Notes under the pieces: model-generated | The model's input: the letters and a program-made list of their open reading frames with translations, nothing else | Database searches by the model: none | What the model was told of the DNA's origin: nothing | Origin: Streptomyces phaeoluteigriseus | GTDB lineage: Bacteria; Actinomycetota; Actinomycetes; Streptomycetales; Streptomycetaceae | Direction of reading: 5' to 3' | DNA: 64,000 nucleotides | Assembly (NCBI RefSeq): GCF_001896135.2 | Contig: NZ_MPOH02000019.1 | Span: forward strand, 833,321 to 897,320 | Shown: in pieces, positions 15,814-25,265 of the stretch | How the letters are laid out: each line of letters starts with the position of its first letter | How positions within the stretch are numbered: position 1 is the first letter of the stretch | Made by a program: the position numbers and the translations under genes

Positions 15814-18654
15814 TCAGTCCTCGGAAGCCGCCTTCGCAGCCGTCGCCTTCTTCGTCGCGGTCTTGGTGGCGGTCTTCTTCGCGGCCGTGGTCGTCTTCGC
15901 GGCGGTCTTCTTGGCGGCCGCCTTCTTGGCCGGCGCGGCCTTCTTCGCCGTCGCCTTCTTCGCGGGCGCCTTCTTGGCCGTCTTCTTGGCGGGCGACTTC
16001 GCGCGCTTCTCGGCGAGCAGTTCGTAGCCGCGCTCCGGGGTGATCTCCTCGACGCTGTCGTCGGAGCGCAGCGTCGCGTTCGTCTCCCCGTCGGTGACGT
16101 ACGGCCCGAAGCGGCCGTCCTTGACGACGACCGGCTTCTGGCTGACCGGGTCCTCGCCCAGTTCCTTCAGCGGCGGCTTGGCCGCGGCCCGGCCGCGCTG
16201 CTTGGGCTGGGAGTAGATCTCCAGCGCCTCTTCGAGCGTGATCGTGAAGAGCTGGTCCTCGGTCTGGAGCGACCGCGAGTCCGTGCCCTTCTTCAGGTAC
16301 GGGCCGTAGCGGCCGTTCTGCGCGGTGATCTCCACGCCCTCGGCGTCCTTGCCGACGACGCGCGGCAGCGACATCAGCTTGAGCGCGTCCTCGAGCGTGA
16401 CCGTGTCCAGCGACATCGCCTTGAACAGCGAGGCCGTACGCGGCTTGACCGCGTTCTTGCCGGTCTTCGGGGTGCCCTCGGGGAGCACCTCGGTGACATA
16501 CGGGCCGTACCGGCCGTCGCGGGCGATGATCTGGTGGCCCGTCGACGGGTCGGCGCCCAGCTCGAAGTCTCCGCTCGGCTTGGCGAGCAGCTCCTCCGCG
16601 TACTCGACCGACAGTTCGTCGGGTGCCAGGTCCTCCGGCACGTCCGCGCGCTGGTGGTTCTCCGCGTCCTTCTCGCCGCGTTCGACGTACGGGCCGTAGC
16701 GGCCGACGCGCAGCATGATGTCGTTGCCCACCGGGAACGACGACACCTCGCGCGCGTCGATCGCGCCCAGGTCGGTCACCAGCTCCTTGAGGCCACCGAG
16801 GTGGTCCCCGTCGCCGTTGCCCGCCTCGGCAGCTCCGCCGATGGCCGGGCCCGCCGCGCCCTCGCCGAAGTAGAACCGCTTCAGCCACGGCACGGCCTTC
16901 GCCTCACCGCGGGCGATGCGGTCGAGGTCGTCCTCCATCCTGGCGGTGAAGTCGTAGTCGACGAGCCGCCCGAAGTGCTTCTCCAGGAGGTTGACCACGG
17001 CGAAGGAGAGGAACGACGGGACGAGCGCCGTGCCCTTCTTGAAGACGTAACCGCGGTCGAGGATCGTGCCGATGATCGACGCGTACGTCGACGGGCGGCC
17101 GATCTCGCGCTCTTCCAGCTCCTTGACCAGCGAGGCCTCGGTGTAGCGGGCCGGCGGCTTGGTGGCGTGCCCGTCGACCGTGATCTCCTCGGCGCTGAGG
17201 GCGTCGCCCTCGGTGACCTGGGGGAGGCGGCGCTCGCGGTCGTCCAGCTCGGCGTTCGGGTCGTCGGCGCCTTCGACGTAGGCCTTCAGGAAGCCGTGGA
17301 AGGTGATCGTCTTGCCGGAGGCGCTGAACTCGACGTCCCGGCCGTCGGCGGCGGTGCCACCGATCTTCACCGTGACGCTGTTGCCGGTCGCGTCCTTCAT
17401 CTGGGAGGCGACGGTCCGCTTCCAGATCAGCTCGTAGAGCCTGAACTGGTCGCCGGTGAGGCCGGTCTCGGCGGGGGTGCGGAAACGATCACCCGAGGGG
17501 CGGATCGCCTCGTGCGCCTCCTGCGCGTTCTTGACCTTCCCGGCGTACGTGCGCGGCTGTGCCGGCAGGTAGTCGGCGCCGTACAGCTGGGTGACCTGGG
17601 CGCGGGCGGCGGTGATCGCCGTCTCCGACAGGGTCGTGGAGTCCGTACGCATATAGGTGATGAAGCCGTTCTCGTACAGCTTCTGAGCCACCTGCATGGT
17701 CGCCTTCGCACCGAAGCCGAGCTTGCGCGAGGCCTCCTGCTGGAGCGTCGTCGTACGGAACGGGGCGTACGGCGAGCGGCGGTACGGCTTCGACTCGACG
17801 GACCGCACCGAGAACCGGGTGCTGTCCAGGGCGGCGGCCAGCGCGCGGGCGTTGGCCTCGTCGAGGTGGAGGGTGTTCGCGCTCTTGATCTGTCCCAGGG
17901 AGTCGAAGTCGCGGCCCTGCGCGACCCGCCTGCCGTCGACGGTCTGGAGGCGGGCGACCAGCGAAGACGGGTCCGACGCGTCCCCCGCGCGGCCGGTCGC
18001 GAAGGTGCCCGTCAGGTCCCAGTACTCAGCAGAACGGAAAGCGATGCGCTCGCGTTCCCGCTCCACGACGAGTCGGGTGGCGACCGACTGGACGCGGCCG
18101 GCCGACAGGCGCGGCATGACCTTCTTCCACAGGACCGGCGAGACCTCGTAGCCGTAGAGGCGGTCGAGGATGCGGCGGGTCTCCTGGGCGTCGACCAGCT
18201 TCTGGTTCAGCTCGCGCGGGTTGGCGACGGCGGCCTGGATCGCGGCCTTGGTGATCTCGTGGAAGACCATCCGCTTGACCGGGACCTTGGGCTTCAGCAC
18301 CTCCTGGAGGTGCCAGGCGATCGCCTCGCCCTCGCGGTCCTCATCGGTGGCGAGGTAGAGCTCGTCGGAGTCCTTCAGCAGGTCCTTGAGCTTCTTGACC
18401 TGGGCCCTCTTGTCGGCGTTGACGACGTAGATGGGCTGGAAGTCGTGTTCGACGTCCACGCCGAGGCGGCGGACCTCGCCGGTGTACTTCTCGGGCACCT
18501 CCGCGGCGCCGTTGGGGAGGTCGCGGATGTGCCCGACGCTCGCCTCGACAACGTATCCGGGGCCGAGATAGCCCTTGATCGTCTTCGCCTTGGCAGGCGA
18601 CTCGACGATGACGAGTCGGCGGCCGCCCTTCGCGGTCTCGCTGGTCGGGGACAA
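15814..18654 (-). CDS. topA: DNA topoisomerase I
   Basis: A 946-residue type IA topoisomerase that relaxes negative supercoils. The TOPRIM domain (about 12-130) contains VIVESPAKAKTI and TDEDREGEAIAWHL. The active-site Tyr is at about residue 334 in GFITYMRTDST, and HEAIRP and GRPSTYASII lie in the core. The C-terminus has no zinc fingers; instead it holds four TopA repeats each with GRYGPY or GRFGPY, then a Lys-Ala histone-like tail (AKKAPAKKATAKKAA) from about 880, characteristic of Streptomyces TopA. The start is TTG, chosen because GGAGAG precedes it and because the N-terminus MSPTSETAKGGRRLVIVES matches the family. Confidence 0.96.
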   Translation of the reverse strand: MSPTSETAKGGRRLVIVESPAKAKTIKGYLGPGYVVEASVGHIRDLPNGAAEVPEKYTGEVRRLGVDVEHDFQPIYVVNADKRAQVKKLKDLLKDSDELYLATDEDREGEAIAWHLQEVLKPKVPVKRMVFHEITKAAIQAAVANPRELNQKLVDAQETRRILDRLYGYEVSPVLWKKVMPRLSAGRVQSVATRLVVERERERIAFRSAEYWDLTGTFATGRAGDASDPSSLVARLQTVDGRRVAQGRDFDSLGQIKSANTLHLDEANARALAAALDSTRFSVRSVESKPYRRSPYAPFRTTTLQQEASRKLGFGAKATMQVAQKLYENGFITYMRTDSTTLSETAITAARAQVTQLYGADYLPAQPRTYAGKVKNAQEAHEAIRPSGDRFRTPAETGLTGDQFRLYELIWKRTVASQMKDATGNSVTVKIGGTAADGRDVEFSASGKTITFHGFLKAYVEGADDPNAELDDRERRLPQVTEGDALSAEEITVDGHATKPPARYTEASLVKELEEREIGRPSTYASIIGTILDRGYVFKKGTALVPSFLSFAVVNLLEKHFGRLVDYDFTARMEDDLDRIARGEAKAVPWLKRFYFGEGAAGPAIGGAAEAGNGDGDHLGGLKELVTDLGAIDAREVSSFPVGNDIMLRVGRYGPYVERGEKDAENHQRADVPEDLAPDELSVEYAEELLAKPSGDFELGADPSTGHQIIARDGRYGPYVTEVLPEGTPKTGKNAVKPRTASLFKAMSLDTVTLEDALKLMSLPRVVGKDAEGVEITAQNGRYGPYLKKGTDSRSLQTEDQLFTITLEEALEIYSQPKQRGRAAAKPPLKELGEDPVSQKPVVVKDGRFGPYVTDGETNATLRSDDSVEEITPERGYELLAEKRAKSPAKKTAKKAPAKKATAKKAAPAKKAAAKKTAAKTTTAAKKTATKTATKKATAAKAASED

Positions 18655-18878
18655 CTTCGCTCTTCTCTCCGGTCGACGCTGGGGCCTCCCCAGGCCTTCT
18701 CTGCCGGGGTCGGGTCATGGTGACGCTGCGGAGTGTGACGGTACATCCCGCCCCCGTGTCAAACGGGAAAAGCCCGCAACGGCCACTCGAACGGTAACCC
18801 GACTCCCGCCATTCCTGCCGCCCGGAGTGTCCACCGGCTCTTTCCGGCCTGACCGGAGCGGCGCCTGTCAATTATCCG

Positions 18879-18915
18879 CCCCGATCCCCCGCGCAGTTCT
18901 CGCAAGGGATCGGGG
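18879..18915 (-). terminator. Inverted repeat downstream of the small membrane protein
   Basis: Arms CCCCGATCCC (18879-18888) and GGGATCGGGG (18906-18915) form a 10-bp perfect stem between the small membrane gene (ends 18934) and topA. On the minus strand an A/T-rich stretch follows. Confidence 0.6.
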
Positions 18916-18933
18916 CAAGATCCCCGGAAGCGT

Positions 18934-19131
18934 TCAGAGGCGGGTGAGGCACCACGCGCCGCCGGCCAGCGCGACGACCGCGACGAGGGTCGCGACGGTC
19001 GCCGATGCGACAGGGCTCACACCATGGGCGACGGGCTGCCGCTGCCGTACACGCACCGCGGTCCACACCAGCAGGCCGCCCCCGAACAGCGCGAACACCA
19101 TTCCGGTGAAGATCGCCGGTCCGCTCTCCAT
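18934..19131 (-). CDS. Small two-helix membrane protein
   Basis: A 65-residue protein of unknown function with two predicted membrane helices (about 6-25 and 40-60) separated by a basic loop VRVRQRQ. The frame is open further upstream, but the added sequence is Pro/Arg-rich and non-coding in character, so the ATG at 19131 (MESGPAIFTG) is preferred. It sits between topA and the methyltransferase on the same strand, where S. coelicolor also has a small membrane protein as I recall. Confidence 0.6.
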   Translation of the reverse strand: MESGPAIFTGMVFALFGGGLLVWTAVRVRQRQPVAHGVSPVASATVATLVAVVALAGGAWCLTRL

Positions 19132-19651
19132 GATCGCCCGCGCCCCTTTTCTGCACCCGCGCGTGTCCCGTCGCCCGGAGACTGGCACGCACGGGCAGCG
19201 TCCGGACGAACCCGAGGTGAACGCCGGGCCCACGGGCGGGGGCGGCGGGTCACCGACGGCGGGTACCGGGGCCGGGAGCGTCCGGCGGGCGCCGCCCTGC
19301 GGCACCAGCGGCAAATGGGACGGGCCTCACACCTGGCCCGCGCGCGGCCCTCGTCGTCCGGCGAAGCGGGCGGCGCCACATCCGGAACGGGGTGAGCGCC
19401 CGCAACACGTCGAATGCGATGCCGCGGATCTCGGTCGTTCCTGTGACGCCGTTCTTCCCTGTCGTTCTTCTCTCACAGCCTTCTTGCAAGCCTGTTCTCC
19501 GGGCCTTCTCTCTCGGCCCTCTCTCCGGGTCTTCTCCCGGCCTTCTCTCCCGGCCTTCTCCGTGGACCTTTCCGCAATCCGAGAGGGCGGATTGCGGCCG
19601 TCGTGCCGGGGCGAAGGATCGGCAGGAGAAGGATGTTGGCCTGTTTCGCCC
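19132..19651. other. Intergenic region with pyrimidine-rich repeats and a perfect hairpin
   Basis: No gene is seen. From about 19480 to 19565 the plus strand is an imperfect array of CTTCTC/GGCCTTCTCTC units. Next is a perfect inverted repeat, CCGCAATCCG (19572-19581) and CGGATTGCGG (19588-19597) with a 6-nt loop, well placed as terminator of the methyltransferase that ends at 19652. The rest is GC-rich and featureless. Confidence 0.6.
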
Positions 19652-21169
19652 TCAGGCCGGCTCCAGGAACCCCTGCTCCACCAGCAACCGGATCTGCGCG
19701 GGCGTACGGTCGCGCAGCAGGACCGGGTCCTCGCCGACGAGCTGCGCGATGGCGTCCAGGATCCGGCCCGCGCTCAGCGAGCCGTCGCACACGCCGGCGA
19801 ACCCCGCCCCGATGGAGTCCACCTTGGTCGCTCGGCGCATGCCGCGGTTCTGGCGCAGCACCACGTGCTCCGGGTCCTCGGCGCCGGGCAGTCCGACCTG
19901 TTCCTGCACGACCTCCGCGGCAAGCCTGAAGTGCGCCGCGAGGAGGGCCGCGTCGTCATGCCCGCGGAGATAGTCGACACGCTCGAAGTGGGCCCTGACC
20001 GTGGCACCGAGCGGCTGCTCGACGGGGTGCGGCCACTCCTCCAGGGTGATGGTGGGCTCGTCGGACGCGGTCCTGCGCAGGGTGATCCAGCCGAAGCCGA
20101 CGGCCTTCACCTTGCGCGCCTCGAACTCGTCGAGCCACGCGTCGTAGCGCGCGCGGTACTCGGCCGGGTCGCCCTGGTGGTCACCGGCGTCCCTCAGCCA
20201 CAGCTCGGCGTACTGCGTGATGTCCTGCACCTCGCGCTGCACGATCCACGCGTCGCAGCCGCGCGGCACCCACGACCTGAGTCGGTCCTGCCAGTCCTCC
20301 CCCTCCACGTGCTGCCAGTTGGCGAGGAACTGCGCGAACCCGCCCACGTTCAGCCGTTCCCCCGCCCCTTGAACGAGCGAGCGGCACAGATCGTCCCCGC
20401 CCATCCCGCCGTCGCGGTACGTCAGCCGCGCGCGGGGCGAGATGACGAACGGCGGGTTGGACACGATCAGGTCGAACGTCTCGTCGTCCCGGACCGGTTC
20501 GAACAGCGAGCCCTCGCGCAGATCCGCGGCGGGCGCGCCGGACAGGGCCAGGGTGAGCGCGGTGATGTGCAGCGCGCGCGGGTTGAGGTCCGTAGCCGTC
20601 ACGCGCGTGGCGTGCCGGGCGGCGTGCAGCGCCTGGATCCCGGAGCCGGTGCCGAGATCCAGCGCTGCGGAGACGGGCGTACGGACGGTGATTCCGGCGA
20701 GCGTCGTGGACGCCCCGCCGACGCCCAGGACGACGCCCTCGGCGCTGCTGCCGATACCGCCGGCCCCGCCGACGGCGCAGCCCAGGTCGGACACGATGAA
20801 CCAGTCCTCGCCGTCCGGCCCGCCGAAGGGCCGGACGTCCACGGTGGCAGCGATGTCGTCCGCGCCGGCGCGGGTCAGCCAACCGGTCTCCACGCACGCG
20901 TGCACGGGCAGTACCTCCTGCACGCGCGCGTACGGCACCGGCTGTTGGAGCAGGAAGAGACGCACGAGCGTCTCCAGCGGCGTGTCCCCGCGGGTCGCGC
21001 GCAGCGCGGGCACGGTCTCGCTGCGCGCGAGGGCCGCGTACGCGGGGGCGCCGAGCAGGTCGAGGAGGCCGTCGGCGGTGAAGGAGGCCGCGAGCAGGGC
21101 CTCGCGCAGCCTGGCGGCGACGTCCGGGTGGTCGACGGAGGGCAAGGGGGACCGGGTGGCGTTACTCAC
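19652..21169 (-). CDS. Class I methyltransferase (small-methyltransferase type with N-terminal DUF7059-like domain)
   Basis: A 505-residue SAM-dependent methyltransferase. Residues about 1-150 form an N-terminal domain resembling DUF7059 of actinobacterial methyltransferases. The catalytic domain follows with motif I ALDLGTGSGIQALHAA, the acidic motif TATDLNPRALHIT, and the NPPF signature in LIVSNPPFVISPR. NPPY/NPPF methylates planar nitrogens such as glutamine side chains or bases, so protein glutamine or nucleic-acid methylation is likely; the substrate cannot be told from the sequence. The C-terminal 200 residues are family-specific. The ATG has GGGGGC upstream, and the lipoprotein gene ends 28 bp further on in the same direction. 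Confidence 0.85.
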   Translation of the reverse strand: MSNATRSPLPSVDHPDVAARLREALLAASFTADGLLDLLGAPAYAALARSETVPALRATRGDTPLETLVRLFLLQQPVPYARVQEVLPVHACVETGWLTRAGADDIAATVDVRPFGGPDGEDWFIVSDLGCAVGGAGGIGSSAEGVVLGVGGASTTLAGITVRTPVSAALDLGTGSGIQALHAARHATRVTATDLNPRALHITALTLALSGAPAADLREGSLFEPVRDDETFDLIVSNPPFVISPRARLTYRDGGMGGDDLCRSLVQGAGERLNVGGFAQFLANWQHVEGEDWQDRLRSWVPRGCDAWIVQREVQDITQYAELWLRDAGDHQGDPAEYRARYDAWLDEFEARKVKAVGFGWITLRRTASDEPTITLEEWPHPVEQPLGATVRAHFERVDYLRGHDDAALLAAHFRLAAEVVQEQVGLPGAEDPEHVVLRQNRGMRRATKVDSIGAGFAGVCDGSLSAGRILDAIAQLVGEDPVLLRDRTPAQIRLLVEQGFLEPA

Positions 21170-21197
21170 GCCCCCATTGTGTCCCGCGGCGGCCGGC

Positions 21198-21779
21198 TCA
21201 GCTGTCGGTGGCCGACGCGGACGCGGCGGCCTTCTTGCAGCCGGCCTGCTTGGCCACGGCCTGCTTGACCTCGCCCTGCTCCAGGCTCTGCAGTGCGGCG
21301 ACCGCGCCCTTGTACTGCTCGGAGACGTCCTTCATCTCCTTGGAGACCTCATCCAGCCCGGTGGCGAACTTCCCCTGGTCCTTCGTGTCGAGCGCGTCGA
21401 CCTGCTTCTTCAGATCGGCGTAGGACTCGGACAGGACCGTGAGCTTCTGGACGGCGTCCTGCTGCTTCTTCGCGCTGCCTTCGACGCCCGGAGGGGCACC
21501 GGCGTTCTTGAGGGCGGTCGCACGCCCCTTGAAGCCGTCGGACAGGTCCTGGAAGGCCTGGGAGTCGGTCTTCTGGAGGTCCTCCGGCGCGCCGTTCTTG
21601 GCGACCTTCGCCAGCGCGTCGTAGGCGGCGACGATCTTCGCCTGCTGGGCGGGGACCGTCTCGCAGACCTGCTTGGCCCAGGCGTCCAGTTCCTTGTTGT
21701 CCTTCTCCTCGCTGCATCCCGACAGCGCCACCACGAGTACCGCACCGCCGGACAGTGCGGCCGCGAGCTTCTTGTTCAC
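21198..21779 (-). CDS. Small secreted lipoprotein
   Basis: A 193-residue lipoprotein of unknown function. The GTG at 21779 (VNKKLAAALSGGA) is preferred because AAGGGG lies at good distance upstream; an ATG at 21799 would place its start within that ribosome site. The lipobox is VALSGC near residue 20. The mature protein is highly helical and charged, with heptad-like patterns (about 90-170) suggesting a coiled coil, and two further Cys (VCETV and AGCKK) that could pair. It lies just upstream of the methyltransferase and may be co-transcribed with it. Confidence 0.8.
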   Translation of the reverse strand: MNKKLAAALSGGAVLVVALSGCSEEKDNKELDAWAKQVCETVPAQQAKIVAAYDALAKVAKNGAPEDLQKTDSQAFQDLSDGFKGRATALKNAGAPPGVEGSAKKQQDAVQKLTVLSESYADLKKQVDALDTKDQGKFATGLDEVSKEMKDVSEQYKGAVAALQSLEQGEVKQAVAKQAGCKKAAASASATDS

Positions 21780-21990
21780 CGGTTTGGCCCCTTCCATGGC
21801 TCTCGGCCCCGGAACATACACGCCGACCAGGTGACAACCCCAGACTTGATATCCGTTTCCTTCATATTTGTTGCGCTTTGAACCAAGAGAGAGAAGGCTC
21901 ACGGCCATGGCGCACCCACAGCAGGGCGGGCGGCCGACGCGACAACACGCGCCGTCCGCCCGCCCTTTGAGCTGCGGGTCCGACCCTGCC

Positions 21991-24396
21991 CTACGAAACC
22001 ACCGCCGGATCGACCGACTTGGCCGACTCGTCGGCGTCGTCCTCGTCGCCCATGGCGATGCCGCGCCGCTTGGAGACGTAGACCGCGCCGACGATCACCG
22101 CGAGCGCGAGGACCGCGATCGTTATCCGTACGCCGAGGTTCTTGTCGTCGCCGTAGCTGAAATTGATCACCGCGGGGGCGATGAGCAGTGCCACCAGGTT
22201 CATGACCTTCAGCAGCGGGTTGATCGCGGGTCCCGCGGTGTCCTTGAACGGGTCGCCGACGGTGTCGCCGATGACGGTCGCCGCGTGGGCCTCGCTGCCC
22301 TTCCCGCCGTGGTGGCCGTCCTCGACGAGCTTCTTGGCGTTGTCCCAGGCACCGCCGGAGTTGGCGAGGAACACGGCCATCAGCGTGCCCGAGCCGATCG
22401 CGCCCGCGAGGAACGCGCCGAGCGCGCCGACGCCGAGCGTGAACCCGACGAAGACCGGGGCCAGCACCGCGAGCAGTCCGGGCGTGGCGAGTTCCCGCAG
22501 AGCGTCCCTGGTGCAGATGTCGACGACCTTGCCGTACTCCGGCGTCTCGGTGTAGTTCATGATCCCGGGCTTCTCCCGGAACTGCCGCCGCACCTCGTAG
22601 ACCACGGACCCCGCAGATCGCGACACCGCGTTGATCGCCAGTCCCGAGAAGAGGAAGACGACCGCCGCGCCCGCGATCAGGCCGACCAGGTTGTTGGGCT
22701 GCGAGATGTCCATCATCAGGGTCATCGGCGCGCCGTCCCCGGAGAGTTCCTCGCCGACGTCCCGCGCGCCGGTGGTGATGGCGTCGCGGTACGACCCGAA
22801 GAGCGCCGCCGCCGCCAGCACGGCCGTGGCGATGGCGATGCCCTTGGTGATGGCTTTGGTGGTGTTGCCGACGGCGTCCAGGTCGGTGAGCACCTGCGCG
22901 CCCGCGCCCTGCACGTCGCCGGACATCTCGGCGATGCCCTGCGCGTTGTCGGAGACGGGCCCGAAGGTGTCCATCGCGACGATCACGCCGACCGTGGTGA
23001 GCAGGCCGGTGCCGGCCAGGGCCACCGCGAACAGTGCCAGCATGATCGACGTACCGCCGAGCAGGAACGCCCCGTACACACCCAGGCCGATCAACAGGGC
23101 GGTGTAGACGGCCGATTCGAGGCCGACGGAGATTCCGGCGAGGACGACGGTGGCCGGGCCGGTCAGCGAGGACTTGCCGATGTCGCGCACCGGGCGGCGC
23201 GTTGTCTCGGTGAAGTAGCCGGTGAGCTGCTGGATGACGGCTGCCAGGAGGATGCCGATCACCACCGCGACGAGGGCGAGGACGCGCGGGTCGCCGCTCT
23301 TGCCCTGGATCGCCGCGTCGGTGACGCCGTCGAGGTCGGCGTACTTCCCGGGGAGATAGACGAACACGGCCACGGCGACCAGCACGATCGAGACCACCGC
23401 GGAGATGAAGAAGCCCCGGTTGATCGCGGACATGCCACTGCGGTCGGACTGACGCGGCGCGACCGCGAAGATGCCGATCATCGCCGTGATCACACCGATC
23501 GCGGGCACGAGCAGCGGGAACGCGAGTCCGGCGTCACCGAAGGCCACCTTGCCGAGGATCAGCGCGGCGACCAGCGTGACGGCGTACGACTCGAAGAGGT
23601 CCGCCGCCATGCCCGCGCAGTCGCCGACGTTGTCGCCCACGTTGTCGGCGATGGTCGCGGCGTTGCGCGGATCGTCCTCCGGAATCCCCTTCTCGACCTT
23701 GCCGACCAGATCGGCGCCGACGTCGGCGGCCTTGGTGAAGATGCCGCCGCCGACCCTCATGAACATGGCGATGAGCGCCGCGCCGAGACCGAAGCCCTCC
23801 AGGACCTTCGGCGCGTCGGCCGCGTACACCAGCACCACGCAGGAGGCGCCGAGAAGACCGAGCCCCACCGTGAACATGCCGACCACGCCGCCCGTGCGAA
23901 ATGCGATCTTCATCGCCTTGTGCGAAACGGCGGTGAGATCCTTTTCCGGTTCGCCTTCCGCCGGAGTCGCTTCCCGGGCCGCCGCGGCGACACGCACGTT
24001 ACTGCGCACGGCGAGCCACATGCCGATATAGCCGGTGCCCGCCGAGAACGCCGCGCCGACCAGGAAGAAGATCGATCGCCCGGCGCGTTGATTCCAGTCG
24101 TCCGCGGGCAGCAGCATGAGCAGGAAGAACACCAGGACGGCGAATACGCCGAGGGTGCGCAACTGCCGGGTCAGATACGCGTTGGCACCCTCCTGGATCG
24201 CCGCCGCGATCTTCTTCATGCTGTCGGTGCCCTCGTCCGCCGCGAGCACCTGGCGCAGCAGCACGCCCGCGACCACGAGCGCGGCCAGCGCGACGACCCC
24301 GATGACCACCACGAGGAGCCGGTTGCCGTCGGTCAACACCGCGGCCGCGAAGGTTGAGGAGTGGTCCAACCGATGAGGGGTAGAAAGCCCCGCCAT
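21991..24396 (-). CDS. hppA: K+-independent H+-translocating pyrophosphatase
   Basis: An 801-residue, about 16-17-helix membrane pump that couples PPi hydrolysis to proton export. The catalytic signature DVGADLVGKVEKGIPEDDP is followed by NVGDNVGDCAGMAADLFE. A second conserved acidic set, GSGTLMAVFLANSGGAWDNA with a DGHHGGKGSE loop, is present near the C-terminus. The segment AVGNTTKAITKG has Lys and Thr at the two positions that distinguish K+-independent from K+-dependent enzymes. The ATG is preceded by GGAGGACG. It is a single gene with its own upstream region (24397-24650) bearing a palindrome and three short repeats. It recovers energy from PPi made in biosynthesis. Confidence 0.96.
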   Translation of the reverse strand: MAGLSTPHRLDHSSTFAAAVLTDGNRLLVVVIGVVALAALVVAGVLLRQVLAADEGTDSMKKIAAAIQEGANAYLTRQLRTLGVFAVLVFFLLMLLPADDWNQRAGRSIFFLVGAAFSAGTGYIGMWLAVRSNVRVAAAAREATPAEGEPEKDLTAVSHKAMKIAFRTGGVVGMFTVGLGLLGASCVVLVYAADAPKVLEGFGLGAALIAMFMRVGGGIFTKAADVGADLVGKVEKGIPEDDPRNAATIADNVGDNVGDCAGMAADLFESYAVTLVAALILGKVAFGDAGLAFPLLVPAIGVITAMIGIFAVAPRQSDRSGMSAINRGFFISAVVSIVLVAVAVFVYLPGKYADLDGVTDAAIQGKSGDPRVLALVAVVIGILLAAVIQQLTGYFTETTRRPVRDIGKSSLTGPATVVLAGISVGLESAVYTALLIGLGVYGAFLLGGTSIMLALFAVALAGTGLLTTVGVIVAMDTFGPVSDNAQGIAEMSGDVQGAGAQVLTDLDAVGNTTKAITKGIAIATAVLAAAALFGSYRDAITTGARDVGEELSGDGAPMTLMMDISQPNNLVGLIAGAAVVFLFSGLAINAVSRSAGSVVYEVRRQFREKPGIMNYTETPEYGKVVDICTRDALRELATPGLLAVLAPVFVGFTLGVGALGAFLAGAIGSGTLMAVFLANSGGAWDNAKKLVEDGHHGGKGSEAHAATVIGDTVGDPFKDTAGPAINPLLKVMNLVALLIAPAVINFSYGDDKNLGVRITIAVLALAVIVGAVYVSKRRGIAMGDEDDADESAKSVDPAVVS

Positions 24397-24534
24397 TCGT
24401 CCTCCTTGACGCTTGGGCTGAGCTCAAGATGTGGACGGATTGTAGGTACCGGAACCTGATCAAAACAGTGGGCGGCAAACGGAATTCGCCTTCGCACGCA
24501 AATCCGCCACGGTAATGCCCCCAAGGCATTGTCG

Positions 24535-24611
24535 TTCGTGAACGAATTCACGAAATTCGCGGCAAGATTCACTTCCCCGCGCGACAGGATTCACTTCTTC
24601 AAGATTCACTT
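24535..24611 (-). promoter_or_regulatory. Palindrome and triple direct repeat upstream of hppA
   Basis: A perfect palindrome with arms TTCGTGAA (24535-24542) and TTCACGAA (24547-24554) is followed by three copies of GATTCACTT at 24566, 24588 and 24603. All lie 140-215 bp upstream of hppA and are AT-rich against the local background. They look like regulator sites, but the factor is unknown. Confidence 0.4.
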
Positions 24612-24653
24612 CCTGGGACCACTGTAAGCGCGCCGTCGTCACTGCGCACACGC

Positions 24654-24683
24654 CGAAGGGCCCCACCGGAGTGGGGCCCTTCG
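24654..24683 (-). terminator. Strong terminator after the bldG/anti-sigma operon
   Basis: Arms CGAAGGGCCCCAC (24654-24666) and GTGGGGCCCTTCG (24671-24683) form a 13-bp perfect stem with a 4-nt loop, about 40 bp after the stop of the anti-sigma gene. Confidence 0.85.
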
Positions 24684-24725
24684 GGTACATGTCTGCCCGG
24701 CCGGGCGGGACGCGGCGTGTCGGCG

Positions 24726-25157
24726 TCAGCCGAGCGCCGTGGCCGGCGGGGTGGTCGGCCACGTCATACGAATCAGCCCGCCATGCTCGCCGGCGGTGAC
24801 CTCCATGTCGTCGACGAGGCCGCTGATGACCGCGAGGCCCATCTCGTCCTCCTCGGCGTCCACGTCGATGTCACCGGAACCCGGCGCCCGGTCACCGGGC
24901 GCGATCCGCGGGGCCTCGTCCCCCACCTCGATGGAGAACTGCTTCTCCTCCTCGATGAGCGAAACCTTCACCGGGGCGGTGATGCCACCGCTCTGATGGA
25001 GTCCGACGGCACGAGTACAGGCCTCACCCACGGCGAGCCTGACCTCGTCGAGAACGGCCTCGTCCACTCCGGACCTGCGCGCCACCGCCGCCGCCACCAG
25101 TCGGGCGGTCCTGACGTGCTCGGGCAGCGCGCTGAAGCGGAGTTCAACGGTGGCCAT
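24726..25157 (-). CDS. Anti-sigma factor / serine kinase-like ATPase, partner of BldG
   Basis: A 143-residue GHKL (RsbW/SpoIIAB-type) protein expected to bind and inhibit a sigma factor and to phosphorylate its antagonist. Visible motifs are the N-box DEVRLAVGEACTRAV, a G1-like EEDEMGLAVISGLVDDMEV and a C-terminal GGLIRMTW. The insert with GDIDVDAEEDE is acidic. It lies directly downstream of bldG, the same arrangement as S. coelicolor SCO3548, reported to interact antagonistically with BldG. Two hairpins separate the genes, so its expression may depend on readthrough from bldG. Confidence 0.88.
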   Translation of the reverse strand: MATVELRFSALPEHVRTARLVAAAVARRSGVDEAVLDEVRLAVGEACTRAVGLHQSGGITAPVKVSLIEEEKQFSIEVGDEAPRIAPGDRAPGSGDIDVDAEEDEMGLAVISGLVDDMEVTAGEHGGLIRMTWPTTPPATALG

Positions 25158-25194
25158 GCATCCCCCTCGGAACTACGGGCGTGCTGTCGGGGGG

Positions 25195-25257
25195 CCGGGC
25201 TGCCGACAGCCCGGTACCCCGGAGTTCAACTGGGCCTCCGGGCCACAAGGGCCCGGA
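25195..25257 (-). terminator. Two hairpins between bldG and the anti-sigma gene (possible attenuator)
   Basis: Arms CCGGGCTG (25195-25202) and CAGCCCGG (25207-25214) form one stem. TCCGGGCC (25237-25244) and GGCCCGGA (25250-25257) form a second, only 9 bp after the bldG stop. Neither has a T-tract. Partial termination here would give separate bldG and bldG-anti-sigma transcripts, consistent with what I recall for S. coelicolor. Confidence 0.6.
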
Positions 25258-25265
25258 CGGAGTGG

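Noticed and set aside
15838..16000. Repetitive AAG-rich stretch that could be a repeat element
   Set aside because: It encodes the Lys-Ala tail of topoisomerase I in frame, so it is coding, not an independent repeat.
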